From NCBI GenBank assembly GCA_027627225.1, contig JAPFQT010000370.1, positions 18,501 through 82,500 of the forward strand: DNA of 64,000 bases, in the 5' to 3' direction. The position numbers were made by a program, and so were the translations under genes. This document shows, piece after piece, positions 22,450 through 33,900 of the stretch. Source of the stretch: Congeria kusceri. Lineage: Eukaryota > Mollusca > Bivalvia > Myida > Dreissenidae. How positions within the stretch are numbered: the stretch's first letter is position 1; each line of letters starts with the position of its first letter. The notes under the pieces are model-generated. The model ran no database searches. It was not told where the DNA came from and worked only from the letters and a program-made list of their open reading frames with translations.

Positions 22450-23380
22450 AAGGTAAACTCAGATTCAACAACCGTGCCATTGTCACAAAGATACGCCCGT
22501 CAAAGGAGCATTTTTAGGGGTAAAGGTTAAACGACTAAAGAGACAAAATCCATCCATGCTTGACAAAGATATGCTCCAGACTAAGTGGTAAGGATTGATT
22601 TCTGAACTTTGACCTTGAATTGTGACCTTGGCCTTGGACCTAGGGACCTGGTTCTTGCAGGAGACACTCCGTCTCACCATACTTATCACTTCTTCCTAGT
22701 TATTTGAAAATCTATCCATGCTAGACAAAGATATGCTCCGGACAAAGTGAAAATAATTCATATGTATATGACCTTTGACCTTGAATTGTGACCTTGGCCT
22801 TTGACCTAGGGACCTGGTTCTTGTGCGTGACACTCCGTCTCACCATGCCGGACAAAATGGTAAGGATTTATTTCTTATTATTTGACCATTGACCTTCAAT
22901 TGTGACCTTGACCTTGTACCTAGGGACCTGGTTCTTACGCGCAACACTCCGTCTTATCATGCTTATCACTCCTGCCAAGTTATCTAAAATTCCATGCTTG
23001 CTGGACAAAGTTGTGCTCCGGACAGTGTTAAGCATTGATTTCCCTTGAAATGTAACCTTGACCTCTGACTTAGGGACCTGTTTTTTTTGGCGCTTGACAC
23101 TCGTCTGATCATGCTTATCACTTCTTTCCAGTTATTTGAAAATCCATCCATGCTGGACAAAGTTATGCTTGGACAAGGTAGTAAGTATTAATTTCTTATA
23201 TTTGACCTATGACCTTGAATTGTGACCTTGACCTAGGGACCTAGTTCTTGTGCACGACACTCCTTCTCATCATGCTTATCACTTCTGCCATGGTATTTAA
23301 AAATCCATCATTGATGGGCAAAGTTATGCTCTGGACAAAGATCTCCTGCTGACCGCCAGCCCGCTTGGGCATTTCCATAA
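22450..23380 (+). repeat. Tandem interspersed repeat of the 'TTGACCTTGAATTGTGACC' family
   Basis: Five or so units of 150-190 bp share GACCTTGAATTGTGACCTTG, ACCTAGGGACCTGGTTCTTG, GACACTCCGTCTCACCATGC, TTATCACTTCT and a CATGCTGGACAAAGTTATGC block. Related, more diverged units follow at 23690-24130, and a minus-oriented array lies at 57820-58250. The GACCTTG motif recurs densely, resembling nuclear-receptor half-sites (AGGTCA on the other strand). Confidence 0.85.
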
Positions 23381-23689
23381 AACGACCTTTTTTCTAACAG
23401 TCGTATAAAAAAACTAGATTTCTTGCATAAGAAGAATATTAAAACAGCTTTTTAGTGAAATTTTAAGTATACATTTTTTAAAACTGTTATTTTGTTTACA
23501 AATCATTACAATTCGATGCTGACGAGTCTGAACAAAACAAACTTTGGTCAGCTTCTATGAACATAACACAAGTAAAATGATTGGTTTTAATAGAAATATA
23601 AGTGTATATGTATATGCATGTTGCGGCCATTGTCAAGAAAATGGAGCACATAAATTTTGTGCAAAACAATGTCAAACTCCACTAAGAAA
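23381..23689. other. Spacer between two related repeat arrays
   Basis: AT-rich DNA containing a 63-codon frame at 23544-23735. The middle part (a Cys-rich stretch with CCGHC and CAKQC) has no splice support and the frame runs into the next repeat, so it is not called. Confidence 0.35.
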
Positions 23690-24130
23690 AGAAGAACATC
23701 TGACACGCTGTATTATGCCCATATTTGACCTTTGACCTCTGAGAGTTATCTTGACCTTTGAGCTAGGAACACGGGTCTTTTTGTGACAAGTATTTTTAAA
23801 TTTCCTGAAGAATGATAAAGGTCCGGACAAGCTGTATTATGCCCATATTTGACATTTGACCTTTAAGGGTGACATGACCTTTTGGCTCGGGTCTTACATG
23901 CGACGCGCCATCTCTACATGGTGAACATTTGTGGCAAGTGATTTTCAAATTCCCCGATGAATGAACAGTCTGGACAAGCTGTATTATGTCCATATTTGAC
24001 CTTTGACCTCTATGTGTAACCTTGACCTTTGAGCTAGGGACACAGGTTTTGCATGTGACACGCCGTCTCTACATGGAAACCATTTGTGGCAAGTAATTTT
24101 AAAATTCACTGATAAATGATGAATTGACCT
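23690..24130 (+). repeat. Diverged tandem repeat, 'TTTGACCTTTGACC' subfamily
   Basis: Three units share GCTGTATTATGCCCATATTT, TGACCTTTGACCTC, TTGACCTTTGAGCTAGG, GACACGCCGTCTCTACATGG and TGTGGCAAGTGATTTTC. Spacing is about 130 bp. It is a relative of the 22450-23380 family with a different terminal block. Confidence 0.75.
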
Positions 24131-25789
24131 TACAATGACACTTGATTGACATTGTGCTTAGCCATTCAGAAAGCTAGGACTTATTAGTTTGACGGACATG
24201 CCTTGTAAAAATATTCGTTTACTGTAAACGGTGTTTGTTGGACTTCATCCTAGCTAGGCGTGGTTATAAATCTCACAACATATCGTCAATTAACAGTCCA
24301 AACAAGATCGGATGGACGCACTCACGCACATACACCAAACTGCCATTCTGACCACTAAGTCAATCTCACTGCAAGTGGGCTCGACAAAAATGAGATGCGA
24401 ATTAGAAATTTTAAAGGACAAAAGTAAGCCTTTTAATAATAAAAAAAAAACAAGATGCAAATACATTCAACTGTTACTGAGTGGTATTAATAAAACATGA
24501 CCATATTGCCTGTAAGTTTTAATTAATTCTCTCAACAGACCCATTTGTTTTGACTCGGGATAGACAAGAATTTATGCTGAGGAATTTATTCTCATATTAG
24601 AAAATTAACAAATTCCAACATTTTCCCACATATTCCAAAAATAAAACAGCATGATATATATACTGAAGTAAAAGAAATCGACAGGCACAAAAATACACTG
24701 GAAATATCGCATAATTAATGAGTAATTATCATTTGAAATTGATAAAATTATGAAGCATTTGTAACAAGAAACATTTAATAAGAGGAATACTTTGATCGTT
24801 TCCTTGAAATTTGTGAAAATAAAAATTACTTACATTTCATTCAAAATACATGTCAACGTAAATTAAATCGTCTAGCTGATTGGTTAGTGTGACAGACACT
24901 TGTAATATTTGAGAGTTGTTTTTAGTCCAAATGCATTAGCTTTTGCAGTTACGATGTTTAATGACATTTGTCTACTCATTGTTATAATCGCTACTTAATA
25001 CTCAATATCTTGTTAGATATATAGGTTTGTATGCAAACTCCTTAATGCAAATGCAATGATATGCATAACAGTGTTGACTAATCCTGAATGAGTCCAAACA
25101 GCCAAAGACTTATCCTGAATGGCCCCAAACAGCCGATGGAGCATATAAATTGTTAGTGCTTCATAGCCTGCAAAGTAAAAATTAGGTAATGCGATTAATC
25201 TTTCTAAATTGCCCCACAAGAAACTTGCTGGCTTCTGCCAACAATATAAAAATATGTAATTTTGTTAACAAGTCCGTCCGAAGCAAATAATAGACACACG
25301 GCACTCCCAGTGTTGAGGTACATTTTTATTTCTAGATTTATCCAATTTACTGGTAAAAATCAAAATAATGAATATGAACAGGCAGACAGACAAACCTTAA
25401 ACTTCAGCAGTAGATAAAATTAAGACATAACATACTGTCCTACGATACAAAAAAAATTACATTTTTCTATCAGCAGACACAGACATCTTGCAAAAAGACA
25501 TAATCAAATGAAAACATTCATGCAACACAAGCAAAAATACAAAGCAGTAACAACATTTAATGAAAGTTACAATTTTAGAATTACTAACAAGTTTATAGTA
25601 TACAGTGTTACGGGAAAATACTAATATGCAGTCTTAATGAATTTCCCCCCTCAAAAAAACTGGTCTAAAACCATACAGTCTGGCCGCTTACTAGGTTACT
25701 GGATTTTGTATTTGATAAAATTTGATGTAAATCCCACGCAATACTTTCATTTTTGTATCACACATGTACTGTAAATAAGTTCTGCACAC
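24131..25789. other. AT-rich non-coding DNA with a 31-35-bp duplication
   Basis: TCCTGAATGAGTCCAAACAG and TCCTGAATGGCCCCAAACAG near 25084 and 25115 are adjacent diverged copies. On the minus strand an acceptor-like TTTTTACTTTGCAG (near 25173) precedes a 50-codon open frame. The duplicate within that frame and the missing donor argue against an exon. No other feature is seen. Confidence 0.35.
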
Positions 25790-26250
25790 AACAAAAGCTG
25801 TCTCCATACAGCGCGCTTGAATATTCAACTGCTTTGTCAGAATTATGGGCCTTTATCAGTACAAACCGGGGCATAATTCTGCTATAATGAGGGTCACAGT
25901 TATGTGCCTTGGCCAGTGACCTTATATTAAGACCTTGAAGACTTGAGTGAAATTTAACTGAATATCTGTATTGGATATAGAGATATGAAGTTGTTGCAAG
26001 CAAACTTTAACCTGATATTTACAAGCAAACTTTAACCTGATATTTACAAGTACAAAAAGGGCATAATTCTGCTAAATTGTGGGTCAGAGTTATGGGCCTT
26101 GGTCAGTGACCTCACATAATGACCCCAAAGACATGTGTTAAGTTTCAATTGAATATCTGTAGGAGTTACAAAGATATGGACTTATTGCACGCAAACCTTA
26201 ACCAGAGCATTACGCCGACGCCGACGAACAGGTGAGTAGTATAGCTCAAA
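25790..26250 (-). repeat. Interspersed repeat, inverted relative of the 15.0-15.5-kb family
   Basis: Read on the minus strand it has GGTTAAGGTTTGCGTGCAAT, ATATCTTTGTAACTCC, TACAGATATTCAATTGAAAC, CACATGTCTTTGGGGTCAT and AGGTCACTGACCAAGGCCC, in two tandem units. A 25-bp direct duplication (CAAACTTTAACCTGATATTT) sits between them at 25995-26050. It ends in ACGCCGACGCCGACGAAC near 26211, a conserved terminus. Confidence 0.8.
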
Positions 26251-26632
26251 CTATTAGCGGAATATTCAAGTTAAAAATCATATAAGCATCAAGTTGTGCA
26301 TATAATGCATGCCAAATAATTGTGTTTTTATTGATAATTTACCCATGCATTTTTCTTTCAGCAAGTATGTTTCTTACATTTTGTCCATCTTAAGTATAAT
26401 AACTTTTAATATAATAATATTTTACATAAAATCAACAAAATTCATAGACTCCATAATTATCTTGTGGGACTGTCCATAACATCATTGCACTGTAAAAGAC
26501 TATTTGCCACTTTTTTTTTGCAAAGAAACAATCATAGGACTATTTTTAAATGAACGCGAAATCAACTATCACATTTTTCAACAGTATATATGTCCAGAAC
26601 TGTTTTAAACTAACATCTAATAAGAAAGTCAA
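26251..26632. other. Presumed 3' untranslated / downstream region of the minus-strand gene
   Basis: AT-rich. TTTATT at 26327-26332 gives AATAAA on the minus strand, about 300 bp beyond the stop codon at 26633. This is a possible polyadenylation signal, though AT-rich DNA produces many. Confidence 0.3.
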
Positions 26633-26735
26633 TCAACAGAGCTCATTGGCCTTCTCAAAGACTTTGCAGTAATCCTCGACCCACTGTGAACAGCTTGCCT
26701 CGACCGAAAGACGCTGCACGCATGTTATAATGAGC
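26633..26735 (-). CDS. Unrecognised gene A, terminal exon
   Basis: A pyrimidine-rich acceptor (TTTCTGTTTTAAAG) precedes 103 nt ending in TGA at 26635-26633. After one nucleotide that completes a split codon it encodes 33 residues, LIITCVQRLSVEASC then SQWVEDYCKVFEKANELC. Another frame is open for 26 codons, but only this one agrees in phase with the exon at 27132-27169. The composition (EDYCKVFEKANEL) is that of an amphipathic helix. I do not recognise the family. It forms the C-terminus of the six-exon model that begins at 35508. Confidence 0.55.
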
Positions 26736-27131
26736 CTTTAAAACAGAAACACAAACACACTGAAGATGGAAGACCAACAACTTGTGTCTGTCAGCAAGAG
26801 TAACAATAAAGACAATTAATAGAAAGATTTTATCAACAGTATATATGGTAAATAAATCTACAAATGTTATGATTAATCATGAAACAAATAGTTAAAATAT
26901 TTTATTTTTTTCAATCAAGAGTAACATTGACTTTGGCTACAAAGAACCCACATTCAGTCTAACCATTGTCTGGATATAATCTATATAAACACTCTTCTAC
27001 AAGATTTTGTGGGTTTTTTTTCCACTCTCAGCATCACCACCTGGTACATTAACTGATGTTTTCCTTGGATTCCAACTTAACTTGATGGTAAAGAAATGTT
27101 TCCAATAGATGTTTTTAATAGCAAAGCTAAC

Positions 27132-27169
27132 TTCTTTGTACGGCAAAGACAGGTTTCGTACAGCTGGAC
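27132..27169 (-). CDS. Unrecognised gene A, internal exon (small)
   Basis: The acceptor GCTCTTACAG is followed by 38 nt coding VQLYETCLCRTKK, with the GTTAGC donor splitting the last codon after two bases. The phase matches the previous exon (ends in phase 0) and the terminal exon (takes one base). A second possible donor (CAA then GTTAAG, exon end 27082) would extend it to 88 nt but then leads to a stop in the terminal exon. An overlapping 79-codon frame on the same strand (26997-27236) is less likely because it breaks phase. Confidence 0.5.
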
Positions 27170-27249
27170 CTGTAAGAGCTATTGTGAGCCTGATCATTAG
27201 TGAACTAGGGAATGAGTATATACAATGAATACACATTGTCTTCAGGTTA

Positions 27250-28060
27250 GCTCAAATATAACAAGAAAGTTTGTTTGTTATTTGAACCATAACTTTGGCC
27301 ATAAGGACCCTATTTATCTGCAAGACTACATATGAAATCATATAACAACTGTTTGCAAAACAGTTATGCCCCCTCTAGGTTAAAAGAAATCTTTAAAATA
27401 TCAAGTTTGGTGATGATCGGATGAAAACTGTTGGACATAGGGAACGGAAACTGCTGAATAGGCAAATTTTAGATAAATCAAGGGCCATAACTCAATAGCA
27501 GTTTCTAGGGTGTTTTGGTTGATCATCAAACTTGTCTAAGATATTATAAACTCAATATAAATTGGTAAAGATTAGATAAAAACTGTTCGACTTTGAGTGC
27601 CAATATTAGATATTTTAAGGGCCATAACTCCACGATTCCTTGAGCGAATTGATTGACCGACTATCGGATATGGCCAAGATATTATGCCACAAACATTTTC
27701 AGCAAGTTTGGTGAAGATCATATGAAAACTGTTGGAATTAGAGAGCGGAAACTGCTAAAAAGGCTAATTTTAGACAATACAAGGTCCATAACTCTACAAT
27801 TTTCGGGGTAACTAGGCTGATTATCGATCTTGGTCGAGATATTATGCCAATAAACATTTTCATGAAGTTTGGTTAAGATTAACTTATGCTGATTACATGA
27901 AGTTTAGTTATGATTGGATGAAAACTATTGGACTAAAGAGAGGGGAAACGAAAGTGGTCTCCCGACTGACAGACCGACTGGTCGAGTGACTGACTCACAA
28001 ACCGACCAACATAAGCAAACCAATATACCCTGCCATCTTGGATGGGGGGCATAATAAGCT
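27250..28060 (+). repeat. Tandem interspersed repeat, 'GATCGGATGAAAACTGTTGG' family
   Basis: Units of about 170 bp share AAGTTTGGTGAAGATCGGAT, GAAAACTGTTGGA, AGAGAGCGGAAACTGCTAAA, AGGGCCATAACTC and GAGATATTATGCCA. The end is a conserved block, GCAAACCAATATACCCTGCC then ATCTTGGATGGGGGGCATAA. The same family and terminus lie at 34190-34650. It lies inside an intron of gene A, in the opposite orientation. Confidence 0.85.
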
Positions 28061-28095
28061 TACTAACTGGCAGAAAACATGTAAACACTGCATAC

Positions 28096-28182
28096 CTCTG
28101 ATGTGGCTTTCTGTGTGAGCCAGAGAATGTCTGAGATGGAGTTTGTAAGATGTTGATTGTCACCAGCTGCTTTGGCACAAAC
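28096..28182 (-). CDS. Unrecognised gene A, internal exon
   Basis: The acceptor ATTCTGCATTTCTAG and donor GAG|GTATGC bound 87 nt, phase 0 to 0, coding VCAKAAGDNQHLTNSISD then ILWLTQKATSE. Composition and spacing suggest a helical segment. A second open frame on the same strand reads FVPKQLVTINILQTPSQ, but only the chosen frame joins both neighbours without a stop. Family unknown. Confidence 0.6.
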
Positions 28183-28895
28183 CTAGAAATGCAGAATATC
28201 ATATCATTAAAGAAAACAATGTTATATAACACATCTTTTAATAACACATTTGTAAATATTAGGGATGCTTACGAGTACTCGGACATCCGGATATCTGAAT
28301 ATGATCAAATATCCAGACACTTAAAAGGGATTCGGATACCTTATCGAGTGAAGAACATGTTGTTATTGTATTGTTTTACTACTACTGTCATTACAAATGT
28401 AGTTGCAATCGCTGTTTCAATAGATAGAGTATACCATAACACGTCATTGACAAACTGACATTAATCCATTAATTGGCTGTTTGCAGAAAGGGGCCAATGA
28501 CATTACCCTTATCAACACGTCAAGAGGCCTCTGAACCCCCGCTGTGGTCTGTGTTGTAATTAGCAGGTCGATTGTTTTTATATACAAGACACTAATTAAT
28601 AAGCAAAAGCCAACATTTACCTACGCTAAGATGTGTAATTTTTTTCTACTTTCTACTTGATTCGAATTTACAGTGCGTTTTATACTGTTTGACTATAAAA
28701 ATAACAACTTCACTCTTTAGAACAAGTACTGTATAAATGGGGTATTCATATGGTGTTAAAAATTCAATAATTAATTATATTGTATGTACGTCTTAAAAAA
28801 AACAAACTAAGGAGTAAATAAAATACTCAAGCAAGATCTTATCTATTCAAGTTTGAGAATGTTGACTTCTTGACATAAAAGGTGTGCAATGCATT

Positions 28896-29996
28896 CAGTC
28901 TAACCTGTCTTGAGAGACCGCCCATGGTGATTCTAAAAAGTGGTCTCTTAACACAGGTGGTCTCTTAATGTAGTAACTTGCAAAGGCAGTTGGTCTTTGG
29001 TTATACATTTTATGATTTTTTACCTGAATAAACATATAGTCTCTTAATGCAGTAACTTGCAAAGGCAGTTGGTCTTTGGTTATACATTTTATGATTTTTT
29101 ACCTGAATAAACATATAGTTTATTCAAATAAAGTTTGTATGTTCATAAGGAATAAAGAATAAATAAGTGGTAAAAATATTTGGTTTATTATTTAAATAAT
29201 TTTATTTTACATTATTATATTACACACGATTGTTGTATTAAATGATAAAATAGCATAACTGTACTGTGATTCTATAATCTTTGGTCTAGGAACCAAATGA
29301 TTTTACATATATTTGTTATAGTCATCAACCTGCGTTTATTGTAAATAACTGATTAAAAACGTAAGAAATGAACTTTATATCTAACACGTTAATCATATAA
29401 TCTAACACGTTAATCACATAATCCAAATAAGTGTTAACGTTGCACAATTCTGCAAATACTCAACATTCCCCACCCGCCATATGTCAAACCAAGTTTACAC
29501 AAAAGTAATTGACGTCACAGCGCGTGCTATTAAAATATGCTGCCCTACTGTCCCTGACTAAACCGCAGACGGAATACGCAGACAATTTCGGGTCGAGTAA
29601 ATAAAGGAATACGCAGACGATAACAGCTTAGCTGGTATAAAGTCGGTCTGAATACCACTTCAAGAAAATGGAGTAAACAGTCACACCTGCAATCCAGAAG
29701 ACTACCCGTGAAAAACTTATCTATTATTGAATGACTATGATACTTGCTAATTTGTGGGTTAACACCTTTCGCAGCAAAAGTCACAGTTGCTTAGCAACTT
29801 ATCTGCAGAACTGACACTCAGTCGCTTAATACACTAATCAAGGTTAATTAGGACTTTTAATGGTCACTGGTCGTGGAATAGAGGTGGTCGCTAATTAAGG
29901 CCATTTTTAATAGAATTTGCGTTGGGAGGAATTAGTAATGGTCATTAAACGGAGGGAGTCGCTTAATGCAGGTGGTTGCTACCGCAGGTTAGACTG
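28896..29996. mobile_element. Nested element with CAGTCTAACCTG inverted ends, 1.1 kb
   Basis: The left end CAGTCTAACCTG (28896-28907) is inverted at CAGGTTAGACTG (29985-29996). Subterminal GTGGTCTCTTAA and GTCGCTTAATGCAGG blocks occur in opposite orientations near the two ends. It contains a 79-bp tandem duplication at 28961-29118 and no transposase ORF. The minus-strand 79-codon frame (29545-29784) has no support. Confidence 0.55.
28961..29118. repeat. 79-bp tandem duplication
   Basis: TCTCTTAATGTAGTAACTTG to CATATAG is repeated immediately with one visible difference (TGTAG to TGCAG). Near identity implies a recent duplication within the element. A further 21-bp duplication (TCTAACACGTTAATC) lies at about 29382-29423. 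Confidence 0.9.
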
Positions 29997-30212
29997 TATT
30001 TATAAAAATTAATAACAAACACTGAAAACTACTAAGAAATGTCATTTTATGAATTAAATCATCATTTCATCTTGCAATTAGATGCTACAGGAGCATTCAA
30101 TGTAATAAGGTTTGCAAAAATTACGCTTACGAAGGATACAGATATCTGGATAGTATTCAGAAAAAGGATACGGATATCCGAATACCAATTTAGGATATGG
30201 TCCCCATCCCTA

Positions 30213-30297
30213 GTAAATACTGATACAAATTTGATGTCAGGATGTGTTTTAATTTTAAAAGGCTTGCATTACTAAACTAACTGAAAACAAGTGGGCC
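30213..30297. other. Short spacer sharing sequence with 32.25 kb
   Basis: GTAAATACTGATACAAATTT next to the transposon end recurs as TTAAATACTGACACAAATTT at about 32255. Similarity stops within 25 bp. Confidence 0.35.
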
Positions 30298-30895
30298 ATG
30301 AGGCCCTAGGTCACTGACGTGAGGGGCTAAGGAACTAAACTCTTCTGAGCAAGTTTCATGAAGATTCAGCTCAGAATGTGGCCTCTAGTGTGTTCACAAG
30401 CTTTTTTTTCAATTTGACCCCATGTGACCCAGTTTCAAACTTGTCCTAAATATAATTGGGACAAATGTGTTCTGGGCAAGTTTCATGATTATTGGCCTAT
30501 AAATGTGGCATCTAGTGTTCACAAACTTTTTGGCCTGGTGATCTAGAAATACACCCGATGCGACCTAGTTTCAAACTCATCTGAGATATCATTAAAGCAA
30601 ATGTTCAGAGCAAGTTTCAATAAGGTTGGGCAAAAAAATATGACATCTAGAGCGTTAACAAGCTTTTTCTTCAATTTGACCTAGTGACCTTGTTTTTGTC
30701 CCCACATGACCCAGTTTCAAACTCGACCGAGATATCATCGGCACAAATATTCTAAGTTTCATGAAGATTGGGCAATAAATGCGGCTTCTAGTTTGTGAAC
30801 AAGGTAAATGCACGATACACAACGCACGGAGCACAGACAAAAGGCGATCACAAAAGCTCATTATGAGCAAGTTGTGCTCAGGTGAGCTAAAACCA
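30298..30895. mobile_element. Repeat bounded by CTCACCTGAGC-type ends, copy 1
   Basis: It begins AAGTGGGCCATGAGGCCCTA and GGTCACTGACGTGAG and ends GCTCATTATGAGC then TTGTGCTCAGGTGAGCT. Internal units repeat AAGTTTCATGAAGATT, GACCCAGTTTCAAACTCG and ATGACCTTG-like phrases. The end AGCTCACCTGAGC and the start GGGCCATGAGGCCCTAGG are the two termini also seen, in the opposite orientation, at 50295-51640. The overlapping 132-codon minus-strand frame at 30655-31053 is repeat-derived. Confidence 0.7.
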
Positions 30896-31009
30896 AAACA
30901 ACAACATATTCTGTATACATGAAGTTTCACAATTACATGTATATCATAAAAATCAAAGTAACAATTTTGTAAGAAATCTAAGACTTGCTTCTTGAAAACT
31001 GACTGAAAA

Positions 31010-31690
31010 CTGATTGGTGGCCTTTGAGGGTTCACATAGCAAAAACTTCCCATTCAAAATTGACCTGTTTTTTATGACGCTACACGTGTACCAATAATTA
31101 TATAAATATGAAAAGCCATTGTTGAGTTATCGCCAGGAAACCATGTTTTTTAGGGAATTTATGTCAAATAAAGGGCCATAACTCTGTCAAAATTTAGTCG
31201 TTTGTAACAAAAGTCTAACTTGACCCGTATTTTATGATGCTACACATATATACCAAGAATTATTTTAATACCTTAAGCCATTCTTGAGTAATTGTTCGGA
31301 AATCATGTTTTTAGGGAATTTTAAGTCGAAAAGGGGCCATAACTCTGTCAAAATTTAGTGGTTTGTTACCAACATCGAACTTGACCCGTATTCTATGATG
31401 TTACACATGTGTACCAAAAATTATTTGAATATGTCAAGCATTTCTTGAGTTATCAGGAAACCATGTTTTTTAGGGAATTAACTCTGTCAAAATTTAGTGG
31501 TTTGTAACCAACATTGAACTTGACCTGTATTCTATGATGTTACACATGTGTACCAAAAATTATTTGAATATGTCAAGCCTTTCTTGAGTTACCATAGGGA
31601 AACCAAAACCAACAGACCGACGGACCGACAAGCCACTCCTATATACCTCCCCTAAACTTCGTTTGTGGGGGTATAATTAGCATACAAAAT
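31010..31690 (+). repeat. Tandem repeat of the 'GGCCATAACTCTGTC' family
   Basis: Four units of about 150 bp share TGACCCGTATTTTATGATG, CTACACATGTGTACC, AAAAATTATTTGAATATG, CTTGAGTTAT, GAAACCATGTTTTTTAGGG and GGCCATAACTCTGTCAAAAT. The terminus is ACAGACCGACGGACCGACAA followed by CCTCCCCTAAACTTCG. A truncated inverse copy lies at 61545-61690. Confidence 0.85.
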
Positions 31691-32526
31691 ACAGTATACC
31701 TGTTAGCCTCTAAATACATGTATCAATCATTCATGTCGCCTTAGCTTCTCTAATACGCAGGTGTTAAAGTCGACCTAGTAGATGACAGTTTGTTGTTACT
31801 GCATGTTGATCCCATTACGTGGACCATTGTCTCTTTATCAGTAGTAGGAGATTAAAGCGTCTTGTGGAGGCTAATTGGTGTTACTGCGTACATGTGCTCT
31901 GATATAACGCATCGCGTCCCAAGGTATATCCGATGGTTCGTGGTACTCTGAACACATACTTGAAAGTCGTGGGAACAAGCAGCATAGTTGCCGAAAAAAC
32001 ATGAGGCTAATCAAGGGCTAAGTAATTCTCAAATGTAATTCAAAACATAGTTCTAATATGTAGCGCTTTGTCCGTGTGTTGGCCGCAGTTTTCTAGTAGT
32101 ACGTTTGAAGTAACGACATATCGCACAATGAAGTCTTTTTAGCATTACCATTATAATAATTACTGCTTCTAATGATCAAATATTCGAATACTCTAACACT
32201 TTATCAATAGAATATCCGAATATCAATTTTTGGTATTTGTTGCTATCCCTACTTTAAATACTGACACAAATTTCAGGGGAAATAGTATTGACCTATTTCA
32301 GTCTTACGTGAGTAAGATAACAGGAGGGGATGATTTCTTGATGCAAGCATTAATGAATCCATTTGACATTAAGTTTAAAGTCACTTTATATAATAATGAT
32401 GAACATATTTTAAATCAGTGAACACATTGTATAACTCTTAAACAATTTAAATATGAATTTAATTGTTAAAGAAAAGTTAAATGTCTGTAAATACTGCCAA
32501 GAATAGTCTGTAAAGTAGAAACTCAC
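31691..32526. other. Non-coding DNA with a solo transposon end at 32175-32255
   Basis: AATATTCGAATACTC, TAGAATATCCGAATATCAAT and TGCTATCCCTA resemble the right terminus at 30160-30212. The rest is AT-rich with no supported gene. Confidence 0.4.
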
Positions 32527-33189
32527 CCTGTGTGATATATTGCTGTTCAGTGCCTTTTTTAGGACCAATTTTGGGGTCAAAATTCAGCCCAATTACGCTG
32601 CTAAAAAGAATATATTTTTTCCTTTTATTTACCTTAAAATTCCGTTCAGAATGTAAGCTTTACTTTGAAAAAAAGGACCAAAATAGGACAAAAATTGACT
32701 AGGATATAGGCATTTTTGTAAACAATCCCAGCAATTTTTCATCAAACCAAGTTAGTGCATAATCTAAGATTGTATAATTTGTAGCAAAGCAATTGATTAA
32801 TGTTTTATAACAAAGTAGAATATAAACATGTAACAATGCTTTTCTAAAAAAATAATTCCCCTTTTGCTGCAAAATTCCCCATCTGAATGGCCCCACCAAC
32901 TTTCCTCCGAAGATGAAACAAAAACATTTGCTGTTTGTGGGAGAGAAATGAGATCTCCAAACTACAGTACAGTGTTCTATAGGGATGCAAACAGAATACA
33001 TTAATGATTTTTGTAACACCTTTAAGAAACAACAGCTGTTTGTAAAACAATTATACCTCTCTAGGTTAAAAGTGATCTTTAAAATATCAATTTTGGTGAA
33101 GATCAGATGACAAGAAGGCCATGATAGCCCTAGGTCGCTCACCTGAGTTGAAGGCATAATGGCTTTTTAAAAATTTAATAGCGGGTACA
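32527..33189. other. Intronic non-coding DNA with repeat fragments
   Basis: At 32527-32700 a repeat-like block has AGGACCAATTTTGGGGTC and AAAAGGACCAAAATAGGAC. At 33060-33110 AGTGATCTTTAAAATATCAA is a fragment of the GATCGGATG family, cut by AAGAAGGCCATGATAGCCCT and CGCTCACCTGAG, a solo end of the 30.3-kb family. Minus-strand frames here (152 and 68 codons) have no splice or phase support. Confidence 0.4.
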
Positions 33190-33900
33190 TAGATGTTTGA
33201 AGCTAAATGTTGACACATGATAATAATGGACCACTAACACCCATAGCCATATACGGTCAAACTGCCCCACCCCCTGGCAACCTTGTTTTTCATCAGATCA
33301 AAATTTTTTGAAGGAATATGGTAGAGGGTCATGCAGTAAACATTTGTATAAACATATTTCATATAATATTTCTATAAAATTATTTGTAAAAAAATATTTC
33401 TAAATCCAGAAAGTGGTTTCTGCCAAGAAAAAATTGTCAAAGTTAGCTATATGGTCATATACAGTTAAACTTCCCCACCCCCTAGGAGCCATGCTTTTCA
33501 ACGAATAACATTATTTGAAGGAATTCTGTAAATGGCCACCAAAGGAACATTTCTTTGAAATTATTTTGAAATCCTGGTATCTGTTGCGAAGACTGTGAAA
33601 GTTGCCTATACAGCCATATACGGTCAAATCAAACTTGTTTGAAGGAATTTGGTAAATTTTTACACAAGGAAAATTTCTGTGAAATTATTCCGACATAAGG
33701 TTGGTGGTTTTTTACAAGAAGATTGTCAAAGTTGCATATATAATCATATATGGTCAAACTTTCACACACCTTAGTGGCCATGTTTTTTATTGAATCCAAA
33801 TGATTACAAGGACTTTGGTAGAGGGTCACCTAGGGAATATTTCTGTGAAATTATTTTTTAATCCAGCCAGTGGTTTCTTTATGGAGTCCTTTCGTAAAAG
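33190..33900 (+). repeat. Tandem repeat of the 'CCATATACGGTCAAAC' family
   Basis: Four units of 150-230 bp share ATAGCCATATACGGTCAAAC, CCCCACCCCCT, GCCATGTTTTTC, GAAGGAATTTGGTAGAGGGT, TTTCTGTGAAATTATTT, ATCCAGAAAGTGGTTTC and AAGATTGTCAAAGTTG. Not coding. Confidence 0.8.

Larger units (their letters stand above)
28260..30212. mobile_element. DNA-transposon-like element, TAGGGATG ends, about 1.95 kb
   Basis: The ends TAGGGATG and CATCCCTA are inverted. Just inside lie palindromic GGATATC-type repeats: CATCCGGATATCTGAATATG at left and GATACGGATATCCGAATACC at right. There is no transposase ORF. A separate element with CAGTCTAACCTG ends lies wholly inside, so this outer copy was present first. 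The pairing could instead be two solo ends. A similar solo end lies at 32175-32255. Confidence 0.5.

Noticed and set aside
25013..25219. Minus-strand exon (YEALTIYMLHRLFGAIQ) after a good acceptor
   Set aside because: The block contains an internal 31-35-bp duplication typical of repeat DNA, lacks a donor and has no partner exon.
32527..32600. Minus-strand exon with good acceptor and GTGAGT donor
   Set aside because: Its phase does not fit either neighbour of gene A, and the sequence resembles a dispersed repeat (AGGACCAATTTTGGGGTC, AAAAAGGACC).
32699..33157. 152-codon minus-strand frame
   Set aside because: It crosses fragments of two repeat families and has no splice or homology support.
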